DNA of 64,000 bases, taken from the NCBI GenBank assembly GCA_016711125.1, contig JADJTQ010000012.1:62001-126000 (forward strand). The letters run 5' to 3'. How positions within the stretch are numbered: the stretch's first letter is position 1; each line of letters begins with the position of its first letter. Position numbers and translations under genes: made by a program. This document shows, in pieces, positions 49,221-58,892 of this stretch. The notes beneath the pieces are model-generated. The model saw only the letters and a list, made by a program, of their open reading frames with translations, did not search any database and was not told where the DNA came from. Source of the DNA: Saprospiraceae bacterium. GTDB taxonomy: Bacteria; Bacteroidota; Bacteroidia; Chitinophagales; Saprospiraceae.

Positions 49221-50589
49221 TGAAGGTGACGGCTGTTTTCGATATTGGGAAGACAAATAAGAAACTCTTTCTTTTCGATAGGAACCTCCGGGAGGTATAC
49301 CGCGAATACACCTTAATCCCGGAAATACAAGATGAAGATGGCTTCCCCTGCGACAATATCACAGAGATAGTACTTTGGATGAAAAAATCTCTAAACCAAT
49401 TTTTAAATCATGAGAAATTCAAAGTAAAAGCCGTGAACTTCTCAGCCTATGGTGCAAGTTTTGTGCATCTCAATAAGGAAGGGCTTCCTGTTGCTCCCAT
49501 ATATAGTTATCTAAAGCCACTACCGGATGAAATCTTAGGTAGGTTTTATACAACCTATGGCGATCAGTGGAAGATTGCCAAAGAAACCGCTTCACCTCCT
49601 TTGGCGATGCTTAATTCGGGCCTTCAACTTTATTGGCTGAAACATGCGAAACCTGAATTATTCAAACAAATTAAATGGTCACTACATCTGCCCCAATATC
49701 TAAGTTATTGTTTTACGGGTCTACCAGTGAGCGATTTTACAAGCATTGGTTGTCATACCATGCTGTGGAATTATGCCGATAACGATTACCACCAGTGGGT
49801 CTATGAGGAAGAAATTGACCGAATTCTTGCACCAGTAGTTGATACGGATACTTTAGTGACTAAAAATCATGCGGGTCATTGTATCAAATTCGGTGTGGGC
49901 ATTCACGATAGTTAGTCGGCTTTACTTCCTTATTTCATTTTTGATGATAGGCCATTTTTACTGGTATCTACCGGAACCTGGAGCATCTCTATGAATCCGT
50001 TTTCTTAAGATCCTCTCACAAGAAAGGATCTTCAGAATGATGTACTAAAATTCATGCAAATAAATGGGAAGCCGGTCAAGGCTTCTCGACTATTCTTAGG
50101 CAATGAATATCAGTTGCAAACTAAAAATTTAATCAACTATTTTCAAAAGAAGTCCCGGTTCACCATCACATTAAAGTCGATTGGAAGTTGATGGAAAAAC
50201 TCAGAGCAAATTATCAAAGACGATACGTGTTTGGAACCATACAGATAACTCGTGATGTTTCCGGAAAGACATCCTATGAGAATTTTACGGATTTCGAAGA
50301 GGCATATCACCAGTTGATGCTCGAACTGGTTGAATTACAAATACTAAGTGCCGAAATGGCGATTGGAAAATCTCCTTTGCAAAAAATATATATCGATGGC
50401 GGATTCATTGATAACGATATCTATATTAAGTTGTTGGCTAACCATTTCGATCACTATGAAATTTACACAGCCAAGTCTGCCTTGGGATCAGCTCTAGGAG
50501 CCGCCATTGTGATTTCTAGCAAGAAAATCGATAGAAAATCCCTCACGCAACATTATGAACTGGAAAGACAAAGAAATGCCGAAATCTAA
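49220..50589 (+). pseudogene. rhaB: rhamnulokinase with two in-frame stops and a frameshift
   Basis: FGGY-family kinase, GTG start overlapping the rhaI stop. The N-domain is intact (AVFDIGKTNKKLFLFD, NFSAYGASFVHL, GCHTMLWNYADND). In the same frame TAG (49913-49915) interrupts GIHDS-SALLPYFIFDD and TAA (50008-50010) interrupts MNPFS-DPLTRKD. A frameshift near 50160 precedes the C-terminal part (RANYQRRYVFGTIQITRD, IYIDGGFIDNDIYIKLLA with the ATP-binding Gly). Both stops are one substitution from sense codons (TCG, GAA). Would phosphorylate L-rhamnulose to L-rhamnulose-1-phosphate. Unlike the indels elsewhere, nonsense substitutions suggest real inactivation or base-call errors. Confidence 0.8.
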
Positions 50590-50606
50590 TATTTCAAACT
50601 TAAATC

Positions 50607-51773
50607 ATGGAAATTAAATTTAATCCAAAATACCCAGACATTGAATATTTAAGGGCCAAGGCACAAAAACGTATTCCCCGATTTGCTTTTGAATATCTGG
50701 ATGGGGGCTGTAACAGTGGCGTCAATCTCCGACGGAATACTGATGAAATACGTGAGGTACAGTTAAAGCCCATCTACATCAGAGATCACGAGCAGGCATC
50801 GATGAAGACCGAATTATTTGGTAAAACATATGACGCCCCTTTTGGAATTTCTCCCATCGGATTGCAAGGATTGATGTGGCCCCGAGCCTCTGAAATCCTT
50901 TCGAAGGCTGCTTTTGATCATAACATTCCATATATATTAAGTACGGTTGGAACCGCTTCATTAGAGACAATTGGTGAAATTACAGAAGGTAATGCCTGGT
51001 TTCAGCTTTATAATCCGATCGAAGAAAGTTTGCGAAATGATTTAATCCGCAGGTTGGATGCAGCCGGATATCCGGTGTTGGTGATCTTATCAGATGTACC
51101 AACTTTTGGTTATCGATCCAGGGAAATAATTAATGGTTTAGCCATACCACCGCGCATGACTTTGAGGAATGTTTTACAGATGATGGGTCGCCCTAATTGG
51201 GCTCTTCAAACTTTGCTTGCCGGTCAACCGACCTTTAAAACGCTGACTCCCTATATTCCGAAAGGTGCGAGTTTAAAACACCTGGGTGTGTTTATGAATC
51301 AGACTTTTTCAGGTCGCCTCAACGAGGACAAAATTAAGGCGATCCGGGATAAGTGGAAGGGCAAGTTAGTACTTAAGGGGGTTGCAAGTCTTGAAGACAC
51401 CGAAACTGCCATTAGACTGGGGCTAGATGGAATCATTATTTCAAACCATGGTGGTAGGCAATTAGATCACGGACAATCAACCATAGAAGCTCTTCGATCA
51501 ATTGCTCCCAAATACAAGGACCAAATAAAGATTATGATAGATAGCGGGATGCGGACCGGACCGGATATCGCATCTGTTTTAGCTACTGGTGCTGAATTCG
51601 CATTTTTAGGTCGCTCTTTTATGTACGGAGTCTCCGCTTTGGGCAGGGAAGGAGGAAATCATACGATTTCTATTTTAAAAACTCAGTTAAGACAAGTTAT
51701 GGATCAGTTATGCTGTGATCATATTGAAAATTTAAAAGACCACTTAATTAAAGATCAAATCCAGAAATCATGA
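50607..51773 (+). CDS. FMN-dependent L-lactate dehydrogenase-like (alpha-hydroxy-acid oxidase family)
   Basis: 388 residues. TIM-barrel flavoenzyme with GISPIGLQGLMWPRA, WFQLYNP, LVLKGVASLEDTETA, the catalytic His/Arg in ISNHGGRQLDHG, and DSGMRTGPDIASVLATGA. Oxidises L-2-hydroxy acids; in this operon the natural substrate is L-lactate produced by the RhaD fusion enzyme, giving pyruvate and electrons for the membrane chain. Fully intact. The stop overlaps the next start (ATGA). Confidence 0.9.
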   Translation: MEIKFNPKYPDIEYLRAKAQKRIPRFAFEYLDGGCNSGVNLRRNTDEIREVQLKPIYIRDHEQASMKTELFGKTYDAPFGISPIGLQGLMWPRASEILSKAAFDHNIPYILSTVGTASLETIGEITEGNAWFQLYNPIEESLRNDLIRRLDAAGYPVLVILSDVPTFGYRSREIINGLAIPPRMTLRNVLQMMGRPNWALQTLLAGQPTFKTLTPYIPKGASLKHLGVFMNQTFSGRLNEDKIKAIRDKWKGKLVLKGVASLEDTETAIRLGLDGIIISNHGGRQLDHGQSTIEALRSIAPKYKDQIKIMIDSGMRTGPDIASVLATGAEFAFLGRSFMYGVSALGREGGNHTISILKTQLRQVMDQLCCDHIENLKDHLIKDQIQKS

Positions 51774-53200
51774 ATAGCGACCAGGAAATAGTTTTGCAAT
51801 CAGAAGAATTTGAAAGACAACCGGTGCCCACTTCACACTTAAAAAATTGGAAGAGCTTTTTAGGAATGTATGCCGGAGAACATGCAGCAGGGACCGAGTT
51901 TATGATTGGTCCTCTTTTCCTCACGGCAGGAGTGAGTGCATTTGATTTAATTATTGGATTGCTTTTGGGCAATTTGATGGCCGTATTAAGTTGGCGTTAT
52001 CTAACGGCAGAAATCGCAGTCAAAAACCGGATCACCCTTTATTTTCAACTAGAAAAAATCTGCGGCAAGAAATTAGTCACATTCTACAATCTAGCTAATG
52101 GTCTATTGTTTTGTTTTTTAGCCGGTGCGATGATTACGGTATCTGCTACGGCGGTCGGCATACCCTTTGACATGCAAATGCCTAAATTGACCGATACTAT
52201 GCCCAACAGTTTTACCTGGGTGATCATCGTTTTAATCATTGGTGCTTTCATTTCGATCATCGCTGCCAAAGGGTACGACACGGTATCCAAGGCGTCTAAT
52301 TGGATGTCACCCTTTCTGGTGATCGCCTTTTTAGCTTGTGGCGTTGTGGCTCTTAATCAATTGGAAGTGTTTAGTTTTTCAGCATTCTGGAATATCTGGG
52401 GTGAAGGCTCTGATCCATTTCCCGGGCAAATCAAATATACCTTTTGGCATGTCTTTTTATGGTCATGGTTTTGTAATGCCGCTATGCATATTGGCATGTC
52501 CGATCTATCTGTATTTCGTTATGCGAAAAAGGCTACCTCCGGTTGGACTACCGCTGCTGGTATGTATGTCGGCCATTATATGGCATGGATCGCTGCGGCA
52601 CTCCTGTATGCAGTATATTTAAAGTCGCCAGAGGCAATCGGATATCTTGCCAATAACGAAGCACCACCGGTGGCACCTGGACCCCTGGCTTACAATGCGA
52701 TCGGGATTTTTGGCATTGTTACCGTGGTGATTGCCGGGTGGACTACCGCCAATCCGACTATATACCGGGCAGGATTGGCATTTCAGGCAATTATACCGAA
52801 AGCATCTACTTTTTGGGTCACCATTTTGGCTGGTTCTATTGCTACTCTTGCTGGTCTCTTTCCAGCTTTTGCCATGAAATTGCTGGGTTTTGTAGCCCTC
52901 TATGGCTTTATCCTTGCTCCGGTTGGCGCTATCATTGTTTTTGATCAGTTTTTTGCCGGGCGCTTTGGAGTGGTTTCTAACTATGCAGAGAAATCAGGAA
53001 TAGATTTTAATAAGGCTTTCTTATTGGCCTGGTTGGTGAGCTTTGGAATTTTTTATGGACTATCGGTATCTCAAGACATCTTTTTATCCTTTTTAACTTT
53101 ACCAGCTTGGTTGTGCTGTGGTGTGCTATATCTACTATTTAGCAAGTATTGGCAAAAGGATTTACAAATGGCGAATGAACGAATGACGAATGGCGAATGA
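51770..53200 (+). CDS. NCS1-like cytosine/purine permease family transporter
   Basis: 476 residues with about 12 transmembrane segments. Features of the NCS1 (nucleobase:cation symporter-1) family: the GxxxAxEHAAGTEFMIGPLF N-terminal region (here AGEHAAGTEFMIG), SWFCNAAMHIGMSDLSVFRYA, WTTANPTIYRAGLAFQ. Located between the lactate dehydrogenase and rhaD, both overlap-linked or close, so it may carry a sugar or sugar acid of the pathway rather than a nucleobase. The last ten residues (MANERMTNGE) are encoded by the GAATGA-type repeats that follow, so the true C-terminus may be shorter. Confidence 0.78.
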   Translation: MNSDQEIVLQSEEFERQPVPTSHLKNWKSFLGMYAGEHAAGTEFMIGPLFLTAGVSAFDLIIGLLLGNLMAVLSWRYLTAEIAVKNRITLYFQLEKICGKKLVTFYNLANGLLFCFLAGAMITVSATAVGIPFDMQMPKLTDTMPNSFTWVIIVLIIGAFISIIAAKGYDTVSKASNWMSPFLVIAFLACGVVALNQLEVFSFSAFWNIWGEGSDPFPGQIKYTFWHVFLWSWFCNAAMHIGMSDLSVFRYAKKATSGWTTAAGMYVGHYMAWIAAALLYAVYLKSPEAIGYLANNEAPPVAPGPLAYNAIGIFGIVTVVIAGWTTANPTIYRAGLAFQAIIPKASTFWVTILAGSIATLAGLFPAFAMKLLGFVALYGFILAPVGAIIVFDQFFAGRFGVVSNYAEKSGIDFNKAFLLAWLVSFGIFYGLSVSQDIFLSFLTLPAWLCCGVLYLLFSKYWQKDLQMANERMTNGE

Positions 53201-53207
53201 TGAATGG
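53168..53207. repeat. GAATGA-type short direct repeats at the end of the permease gene
   Basis: Repeats such as GGCGAATGA, ACGAATGA, CGAATGG and CGAATGA occur in series and overlap the permease C-terminus and stop. Imperfect copies (GACGAATGACG) recur at 53283-53295. Confidence 0.5.
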
Positions 53208-53244
53208 AAAATGGAAAATTGGAAAGATGGAAAACAAATTGTAG

Positions 53245-53263
53245 CGACGGATCTATTCCGTCG
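53245..53263. repeat. short palindrome CGACGGA/TCCGTCG
   Basis: Perfect 7 bp arms with a 5 nt loop between the permease and rhaD genes. No T run follows. It resembles small dispersed palindromes of Bacteroidota genomes. Confidence 0.5.
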
Positions 53264-53381
53264 AACGACCGTCAGGGGTGTGATGACGAATGACGAGTGA
53301 TGATTGCGTTCACAAATTTGAAAAAATAAAATCAGAGGTAACTCCGGTTATTAACAAATAAAATAAATAAAAATAATTGTT

Positions 53382-55478
53382 ATGAGAGTCGATGCTTTTA
53401 AACACGTTGATTATTTATGGGACGAAAGTAAAGCAGCTGAATTATCCAATGATGAAATTGCGCTGTTCATATATCGCTCAAATGTTTTAGGAGCGGATTT
53501 GCGTATTACCAATTACGGTGGTGGCAATACTTCTTGCAAAACGGTTGAAATAGATCCACTTAGCGGAAAAGAGGTGGATGTCATGTGGATCAAGGGCTCT
53601 GGAGGTGATATCGGGACCCTTAATAGAAAAGGTATTGCTGGCCTATATTTAGATCGAATGTATGATCTACAGAGAATCTATAGAGGTTTAGAGCATGAAG
53701 ATGAAATGGTTGATTTGTATTACCGCTGTTTATATGATCTGGATAGCCGGGCACCCTCAATTGACACCGCATTGCATGGATTTTTACCCTTCAAACACAT
53801 TGACCATCTACATCCTGATGGCTTAATCGCGATTGCGGCAGCAAAGGATAGCCAGCGAATAACCCGGGAAATTTGGGGTGATTCCATGGGATGGGTGCCA
53901 TGGCAAAGACCGGGATTTGATTTGGGTCTAAAGCTCGAAAAATGTCTGAAGGATAACCCAGGTATTCGTGGTATTGTGCTGGGTGGTCATGGACTTTTTA
54001 CTTGGGGCGATACTTCGCATGAATGTTATCTGAATAGTTTGGAGGTAATCGAGACTGCTTCTGAATATATCGCTGAGCGAGAAGGTAAAAGTCGGCCTGT
54101 GTTCGGCGGAGCAAGAATTCAGGGATTGCCGGCACAGGAAAGAAAGAAAGTGGCTTCGCGTATCGCTCCCATTTTGCGAGGACTTTGCTCAAGTGAACAA
54201 AGAATGATCGGTCATTTTTCTGAAAATGAAAAAGTACTTCAGTTTATCAATTCGAATGATTTAACACGGTTGGCTCCACTCGGCACCTCATGTCCTGACC
54301 ATTTTCTACGCACAAAGATCAAACCTCTTGTTCTTGAAATTAAAGAGGGTGCTTTGGAGAACCCAGAAGTCTTAAAGAAACAGATTACTCCGTTTTTTGA
54401 GCAATATCGAACCGACTATGCTGAATACTATAATAACTGCCGACGTGCTAACAGCCCTTCGATACGCGATCCAAATCCTGTGGTTATTCTTTGTCCAGGC
54501 ATTGGAATGTTTACGTTTGCAAAAGATAAACAAACTGCAAGAGTAGCGGCTGAATTTTACATCAATGCGATTAACGTAATGCGTGGAGCTGAGGCGATTA
54601 CCGAATACACCGCCCTGCCCCGGCAAGAAGCATTTGATATTGAATATTGGTTGTTGGAAGAGGCAAAATTGCAACGGCAGCCGAAGGAGAAACTTCTATC
54701 CCGTAAAGTTGCTATAATTACTGGTGCGGCTGGTGGAATTGGCAAAGCTATTGCTGACAAACTCGCCAGCGAAGGTGCCAATGTCGTATTAACTGACATC
54801 AGTGAAGACCGTCTGCTCGAAGCCGTTAAAGGTTATAAAAAAGACATTGCGAGTCATGCGGTTTGCAATGTTACTGATTCCGATTCCATCGAGACCGCTT
54901 TTGATAAGGCTTGTTTGGAATTTGGCGGGGTTGATATTATCGTGCATAGTGCTGGTCTTGCAATCTCAAAATCATTGGCTGACACCACAGAGGATGACTG
55001 GGATCTTCTGCAAAATGTGCTGGTAAAAGGTCAGTTTTTAATGTCGAAAATTGGAGTGCAAACATTGCGAAAACAAGCTTTGGGTGGTGATATTATCAAT
55101 ATTGCCAGTAAGAATGGACTGGTCGCAGGCCCTAATAATGTTGGCTATGGTTCCGCCAAGGCTTCACAGCAACATATTACCCGCCTTTTGGCTGCAGAGC
55201 TCGGGCCAGAGAAAATAAGGGTGAATACTGTTAATCCCGATGGTGTCATTGTAGGTAGTAAAATATGGGAGGGCGCCTGGGCGGAAGGCCGGGCAAAAGC
55301 AAATAATATTTCCGTTGAGGAATTGCCGGCATTTTATGCTAAACGCAATTTAATGAACGAGATTATTTTGCCAGAAGATATTGCTAATGCGGTTTTTGCA
55401 CTGACTGCAATCCTTGACAAGAGCACGGGTAATATGATCAATGTCGATGGAGGTATGGCCAATTCTTTTGTGCGATAG
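53382..55478 (+). CDS. rhaD: bifunctional L-rhamnulose-1-phosphate aldolase/L-lactaldehyde dehydrogenase
   Basis: 698 residues, a natural fusion. Residues about 1-430 form a class II aldolase/adducin-type domain (DLRITNYGGGNTSCK, WIKGSGGDIGTL, HPDGLIA, GGHGLFTWG with metal His). Residues about 435-698 form an SDR (KVAIITGAAGGIGKAIADKLA with the NAD loop, VHSAG, and YGSAKAS with the catalytic Tyr/Lys). It cleaves L-rhamnulose-1-phosphate to DHAP and L-lactaldehyde and oxidises the latter to L-lactate. Matches the known RhaD aldolase-ADH fusion in length and order. Preceded by AT-rich sequence with no exact -7 box. Confidence 0.93.
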   Translation: MRVDAFKHVDYLWDESKAAELSNDEIALFIYRSNVLGADLRITNYGGGNTSCKTVEIDPLSGKEVDVMWIKGSGGDIGTLNRKGIAGLYLDRMYDLQRIYRGLEHEDEMVDLYYRCLYDLDSRAPSIDTALHGFLPFKHIDHLHPDGLIAIAAAKDSQRITREIWGDSMGWVPWQRPGFDLGLKLEKCLKDNPGIRGIVLGGHGLFTWGDTSHECYLNSLEVIETASEYIAEREGKSRPVFGGARIQGLPAQERKKVASRIAPILRGLCSSEQRMIGHFSENEKVLQFINSNDLTRLAPLGTSCPDHFLRTKIKPLVLEIKEGALENPEVLKKQITPFFEQYRTDYAEYYNNCRRANSPSIRDPNPVVILCPGIGMFTFAKDKQTARVAAEFYINAINVMRGAEAITEYTALPRQEAFDIEYWLLEEAKLQRQPKEKLLSRKVAIITGAAGGIGKAIADKLASEGANVVLTDISEDRLLEAVKGYKKDIASHAVCNVTDSDSIETAFDKACLEFGGVDIIVHSAGLAISKSLADTTEDDWDLLQNVLVKGQFLMSKIGVQTLRKQALGGDIINIASKNGLVAGPNNVGYGSAKASQQHITRLLAAELGPEKIRVNTVNPDGVIVGSKIWEGAWAEGRAKANNISVEELPAFYAKRNLMNEIILPEDIANAVFALTAILDKSTGNMINVDGGMANSFVR

Positions 55479-55526
55479 ATACAAGGTCCATTATTCAAAA
55501 AAACCTTCAAAGCACGATAAATAACC

Positions 55527-57479
55527 ATGGTCATGTTTAAAAATTCCAAAAATATCTTGTTGGTACTCTGTTTGGGAGTTTTGACTATCGCGGTGTCTGG
55601 CAATAGTGTTCGTGACCTTCTCCAGAAAGAAGCAGAAGAGATTGATTTAGAAAAGGTTCTCATCAGTGATTTTTCAGAATTAAGATTCCCGACTTATTTG
55701 GACCGAAATTTTTGGGACCAAATTCCTGAGATCATGCGATCTGATTATATAAAGCATGCGGAGGAATATCTGGTATTTGATTGGCCTGTTGTCAAAGCTA
55801 CCGACTACCTGGAGATTATTCGCAGCGGAGCAAGAAATTCGGAGGCCTATGCAGCACCTCGGGCGGCTATTACTGCTCTGGTAATGGGTGAATTGATCGA
55901 AGGGGAAGGCCGATTTATAGATCAGATCGTGAATGGTTCCTGGTATTACTGTGAGCAGACCTGGTGGGGCTGGTCGGCTCATCTGAAAAATGGTAAAATG
56001 CCAAACGGCCTTCCAGACCCGGTAGAGCCTTTGCTCGACCTAGGGGTTGGAGAAATCACTAATATTCTGTCGTGGACTTGGTTTCTATTTAACGGGGAAT
56101 TTGATAAGATCCATCCTTTGATTTCAAAAAGACTCAAAGATGAAATCATGAAAAAGGCGGTCATTCCGTACTACGATAGGGAAGATCTCTGGTGGATGGG
56201 TCTAGACATTCCCCGGAAAGTGAATAATTGGGTACCCTGGGTGAATCATAATATGTTGACTGCAATCTTAATACTTGAAGATGATCAGATCCAGAAGATC
56301 AAGGGAGTACAAAAGGTGCTTCGGGGCGTTGACGTCTTCATTAATCAGTATCCTGATGATGGTGGTTGTGATGAGGGACCTTCTTATTGGGGACATGCCG
56401 GGGCAGCATTGTATGAAAACCTTGATTTATTAAAGAGAGCAACTGGTGGAAAATTTGACCTTTTCGATCATCCGTTGATAAAAAATATTGGTAGCTATAT
56501 CTACAAGGCCTACATCGACTATCCTTATTTCATCAATTTTGCCGATGCAGACGCAACGACCGGCAGCCGGCCACAAATTATCTACAGTTATGGTAAAGAT
56601 ATCAACGATCCAATCATGGAGAATTTTGGTGTCTTTTTGGCTAAAAAACAGGGCTGGGGTGAAAGCTCTTTTAGCGGCAAGATTAATGAGCAGATAATGC
56701 AACTCCTGAATTTTGAAGAAATTGAGTCGAGACCAGGAGCAAATGCCTTGATAAAAGACTTTTGGTTGCCCGATACGGAGGTTGCCGGCGCTCGTGATCA
56801 AGCAGGCTCTTCCGATGGCTTCTTTTTTGCCGCAAAAGGAGGGAACAATAATGAGAGCCACAACCACAATGATGTGGGTTCATGTGTGATGTATTATAAC
56901 GGCAAACCCTGCTTAATCGATCTTGGCCGCGAAACCTATGTTGCCAAAACATTCAGTAAGGATCGATATGACATATGGACCATGCAGTCGCAGTACCATA
57001 ATACGCCTAGAATAAATGGTCAGGACCAGTTGCCGGGTAAGGCGTTTATGGGGCGAAATAGCACATTTAGGGCTGATTCCAGGAAGGCAATCTTTAAAAC
57101 CGATATCGCCGGCGCATACACGGAGGATGCCGGAGTGAAAAAATGGGAGCGAAATTATATTTTAGAAAGAGGAGAAAGTTTTCGAATACGGGATACATAT
57201 GAATTTATGAAAATTGGAGATTCGCCGACTACGCTTAATTTAATCTCCTATTGTAAAGTCTCGCAAGGTGTACCAGGACAACTTTATTTAGATGGAGATG
57301 GATTCAAGTTGACCTTGGAATATAACCCCAGGACAGCAACCCCAAAAATTGAATTCTATGAAGTTACTGAGGCCGGACTCAAACGCTTCTGGCCGGATGG
57401 CATTACCCGGATCGTGTTTGAACTAATTGACCTTTCGATTGAAGGCGAAAACGAACTTGTAATTAGAGAAGTTAAATAG
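55527..57479 (+). CDS. secreted heparinase II/III-family lyase-like protein 1
   Basis: 650 residues with a signal peptide (LLVLCLGVLTIAVSG). An alpha/alpha toroid (about 60-400) with WWGWSAHL, WVNHNMLTA and DGGCDEGPSYWGHAG is followed by a heparinase II/III beta-sandwich domain (from about 420) with ESHNHNDVGSCVMYYNGKPCLIDLG and WTMQSQYHNTPRINGQ. The family comprises uronate-polysaccharide lyases (heparin, alginate, ulvan-like substrates) that cut by beta-elimination. It lies between rhaD and rhaT, so the substrate probably contains uronic acid and rhamnose. Family sure, substrate not. Confidence 0.82.
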   Translation: MVMFKNSKNILLVLCLGVLTIAVSGNSVRDLLQKEAEEIDLEKVLISDFSELRFPTYLDRNFWDQIPEIMRSDYIKHAEEYLVFDWPVVKATDYLEIIRSGARNSEAYAAPRAAITALVMGELIEGEGRFIDQIVNGSWYYCEQTWWGWSAHLKNGKMPNGLPDPVEPLLDLGVGEITNILSWTWFLFNGEFDKIHPLISKRLKDEIMKKAVIPYYDREDLWWMGLDIPRKVNNWVPWVNHNMLTAILILEDDQIQKIKGVQKVLRGVDVFINQYPDDGGCDEGPSYWGHAGAALYENLDLLKRATGGKFDLFDHPLIKNIGSYIYKAYIDYPYFINFADADATTGSRPQIIYSYGKDINDPIMENFGVFLAKKQGWGESSFSGKINEQIMQLLNFEEIESRPGANALIKDFWLPDTEVAGARDQAGSSDGFFFAAKGGNNNESHNHNDVGSCVMYYNGKPCLIDLGRETYVAKTFSKDRYDIWTMQSQYHNTPRINGQDQLPGKAFMGRNSTFRADSRKAIFKTDIAGAYTEDAGVKKWERNYILERGESFRIRDTYEFMKIGDSPTTLNLISYCKVSQGVPGQLYLDGDGFKLTLEYNPRTATPKIEFYEVTEAGLKRFWPDGITRIVFELIDLSIEGENELVIREVK

Positions 57480-57825
57480 CATGTTGACATTTTTAGATTG
57501 AGTGTTAAGGTTTCCACTATTTTAGAAATTGATTTTAGACTTGAAATCACCGGGAATGAATTATAGAATTAGAAAAACTAAGTCATTTCTTTACATTCCT
57601 TTACTACATTCCTACATCTGGATTGTGTTTGGACTGCGTACATTCCGTTGTAGGAGAGTGGCTGAAGTGCAAATACGTGGCGAACTAAAAAAATGATATA
57701 AAATCGAACTTGTATTCGATGGACCAAATTCCGGCGGACTTGCTGATAGAGCCTCAGGTTTATTATGAACGGTTATGATAGTCAAAGCCGGGACGGATTG
57801 AAAAGAAAAATCGAATCTTAAGTTT
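57480..57825. other. 346 bp gap upstream of rhaT
   Basis: No gene was supported. Three copies of TACATTCC occur at 57591-57650. A 19-codon open frame at 57719-57778 (MDQIPADLLIEPQVYYERL) might be a remnant of a longer gene. No clear -7 box. Confidence 0.3.
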
Positions 57826-58887
57826 ATGCAAGCATTATTAGGCGTAATATTTCATTCCCTGGGAGGTATTGCAGCAGGAAGTTTTTACATGCCTTTTAAT
57901 AAAGTAAGAGGATGGGCCTGGGAAAGTTACTGGATAGTTGGTGGTTTATTTTCCTGGTTAATTGTTCCGCCGTTGGCGGCATGGCTTACGTTGCCCGGAT
58001 TTGCTGAAATTATAGCAGGGAGCTCTCGTCAAATTTTGTTTTTCACCTTCAGTATGGGACTGCTTTGGGGTGTTGGTGGCTTGTCCTACGGACTGGGCAT
58101 CAGGTATCTTGGTATGTCGTTGGGCAGTTCCGTCATACTAGGTTTTTGCGCCGCTTTTGGCGCTATAGTCCCATCCATCTATTACAATATGAACCCCACC
58201 GAAGGGAAGGTTTCTTTTACAGATATGTTGGCATCATCAGGAGGCCAATTGGTTTTGCTGGGCGTGGTTGTTTGTTTGATGGGAATCGCGCTTTCAGGGA
58301 AAGCCGGTATAATGAAGGAAGGTGAACTTTCTGAAGAGGAGCAAAAAAAGAGCATAAAAGAATTTAGCCTGGTTAAAGGATTGATTATCGCAATACTCTC
58401 TGGAATTCTAAGTTCATTTTTTAATTTTGGAATTGAAGCCGGAAAGCCATTGGCAGACGCAGCTGTGGCGGCTGGCTATAACCCGCTGTATCAAAATAAT
58501 GTAACCTTTATTATTATTCTTTGGGGAGGGTTGACAACCAATTTCGTTTGGACTACGATCTTGAGTTTAAGGAATAAGTCATACAGTGATTTTGTCGATA
58601 AGTCAACTCCCATTGCCAGTAATATCTTATTCTCGGCTTTGGCGGGGACGACCTGGTTTTTACAATTCTTTTTTTACGGAATGGGAGAAAGCAAATTAGG
58701 TAATGGCGCGAGTTCTTGGATCCTGCACATGTCAATCATAATTTTAACGGCCAATATGTGGGGAATCTACCGCAGGGAATGGAAAGGCGTCACATCAAAA
58801 ACAAAATGGACGATCACGGCAGGAATTGTCGTCATAATATTATCTGTATTCCTTGTAGGAATTGGCAATTCAATGTCAAAAACATAA
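57826..58887 (+). CDS. rhaT: L-rhamnose/proton symporter
   Basis: 353 residues with ten transmembrane segments of the DMT superfamily. RhaT features: GVIFHSLGGIAAGSFYMPFNKV at the N-terminus, ESYWIVGGLFSWLIVPP, LGMSLGSSVILGFCAAFGAIVPSIY in part, SGILSSFFNFGIEAGKP and ALAGTTWFLQFFFYGMG. Imports L-rhamnose with a proton across the inner membrane. Placed close to rhaD and the isomerase-like gene; the next start is five bases after its stop. Confidence 0.95.
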   Translation: MQALLGVIFHSLGGIAAGSFYMPFNKVRGWAWESYWIVGGLFSWLIVPPLAAWLTLPGFAEIIAGSSRQILFFTFSMGLLWGVGGLSYGLGIRYLGMSLGSSVILGFCAAFGAIVPSIYYNMNPTEGKVSFTDMLASSGGQLVLLGVVVCLMGIALSGKAGIMKEGELSEEEQKKSIKEFSLVKGLIIAILSGILSSFFNFGIEAGKPLADAAVAAGYNPLYQNNVTFIIILWGGLTTNFVWTTILSLRNKSYSDFVDKSTPIASNILFSALAGTTWFLQFFFYGMGESKLGNGASSWILHMSIIILTANMWGIYRREWKGVTSKTKWTITAGIVVIILSVFLVGIGNSMSKT

Positions 58888-58892
58888 GCGAT

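Noticed and set aside
49220..50589. Stop-codon readthrough or recoding in rhaB
   Set aside because: No selenocysteine or pyrrolysine context is visible, no hairpin follows the TAG or TAA, and a frameshift in the same gene makes inactivation or sequence error more likely.
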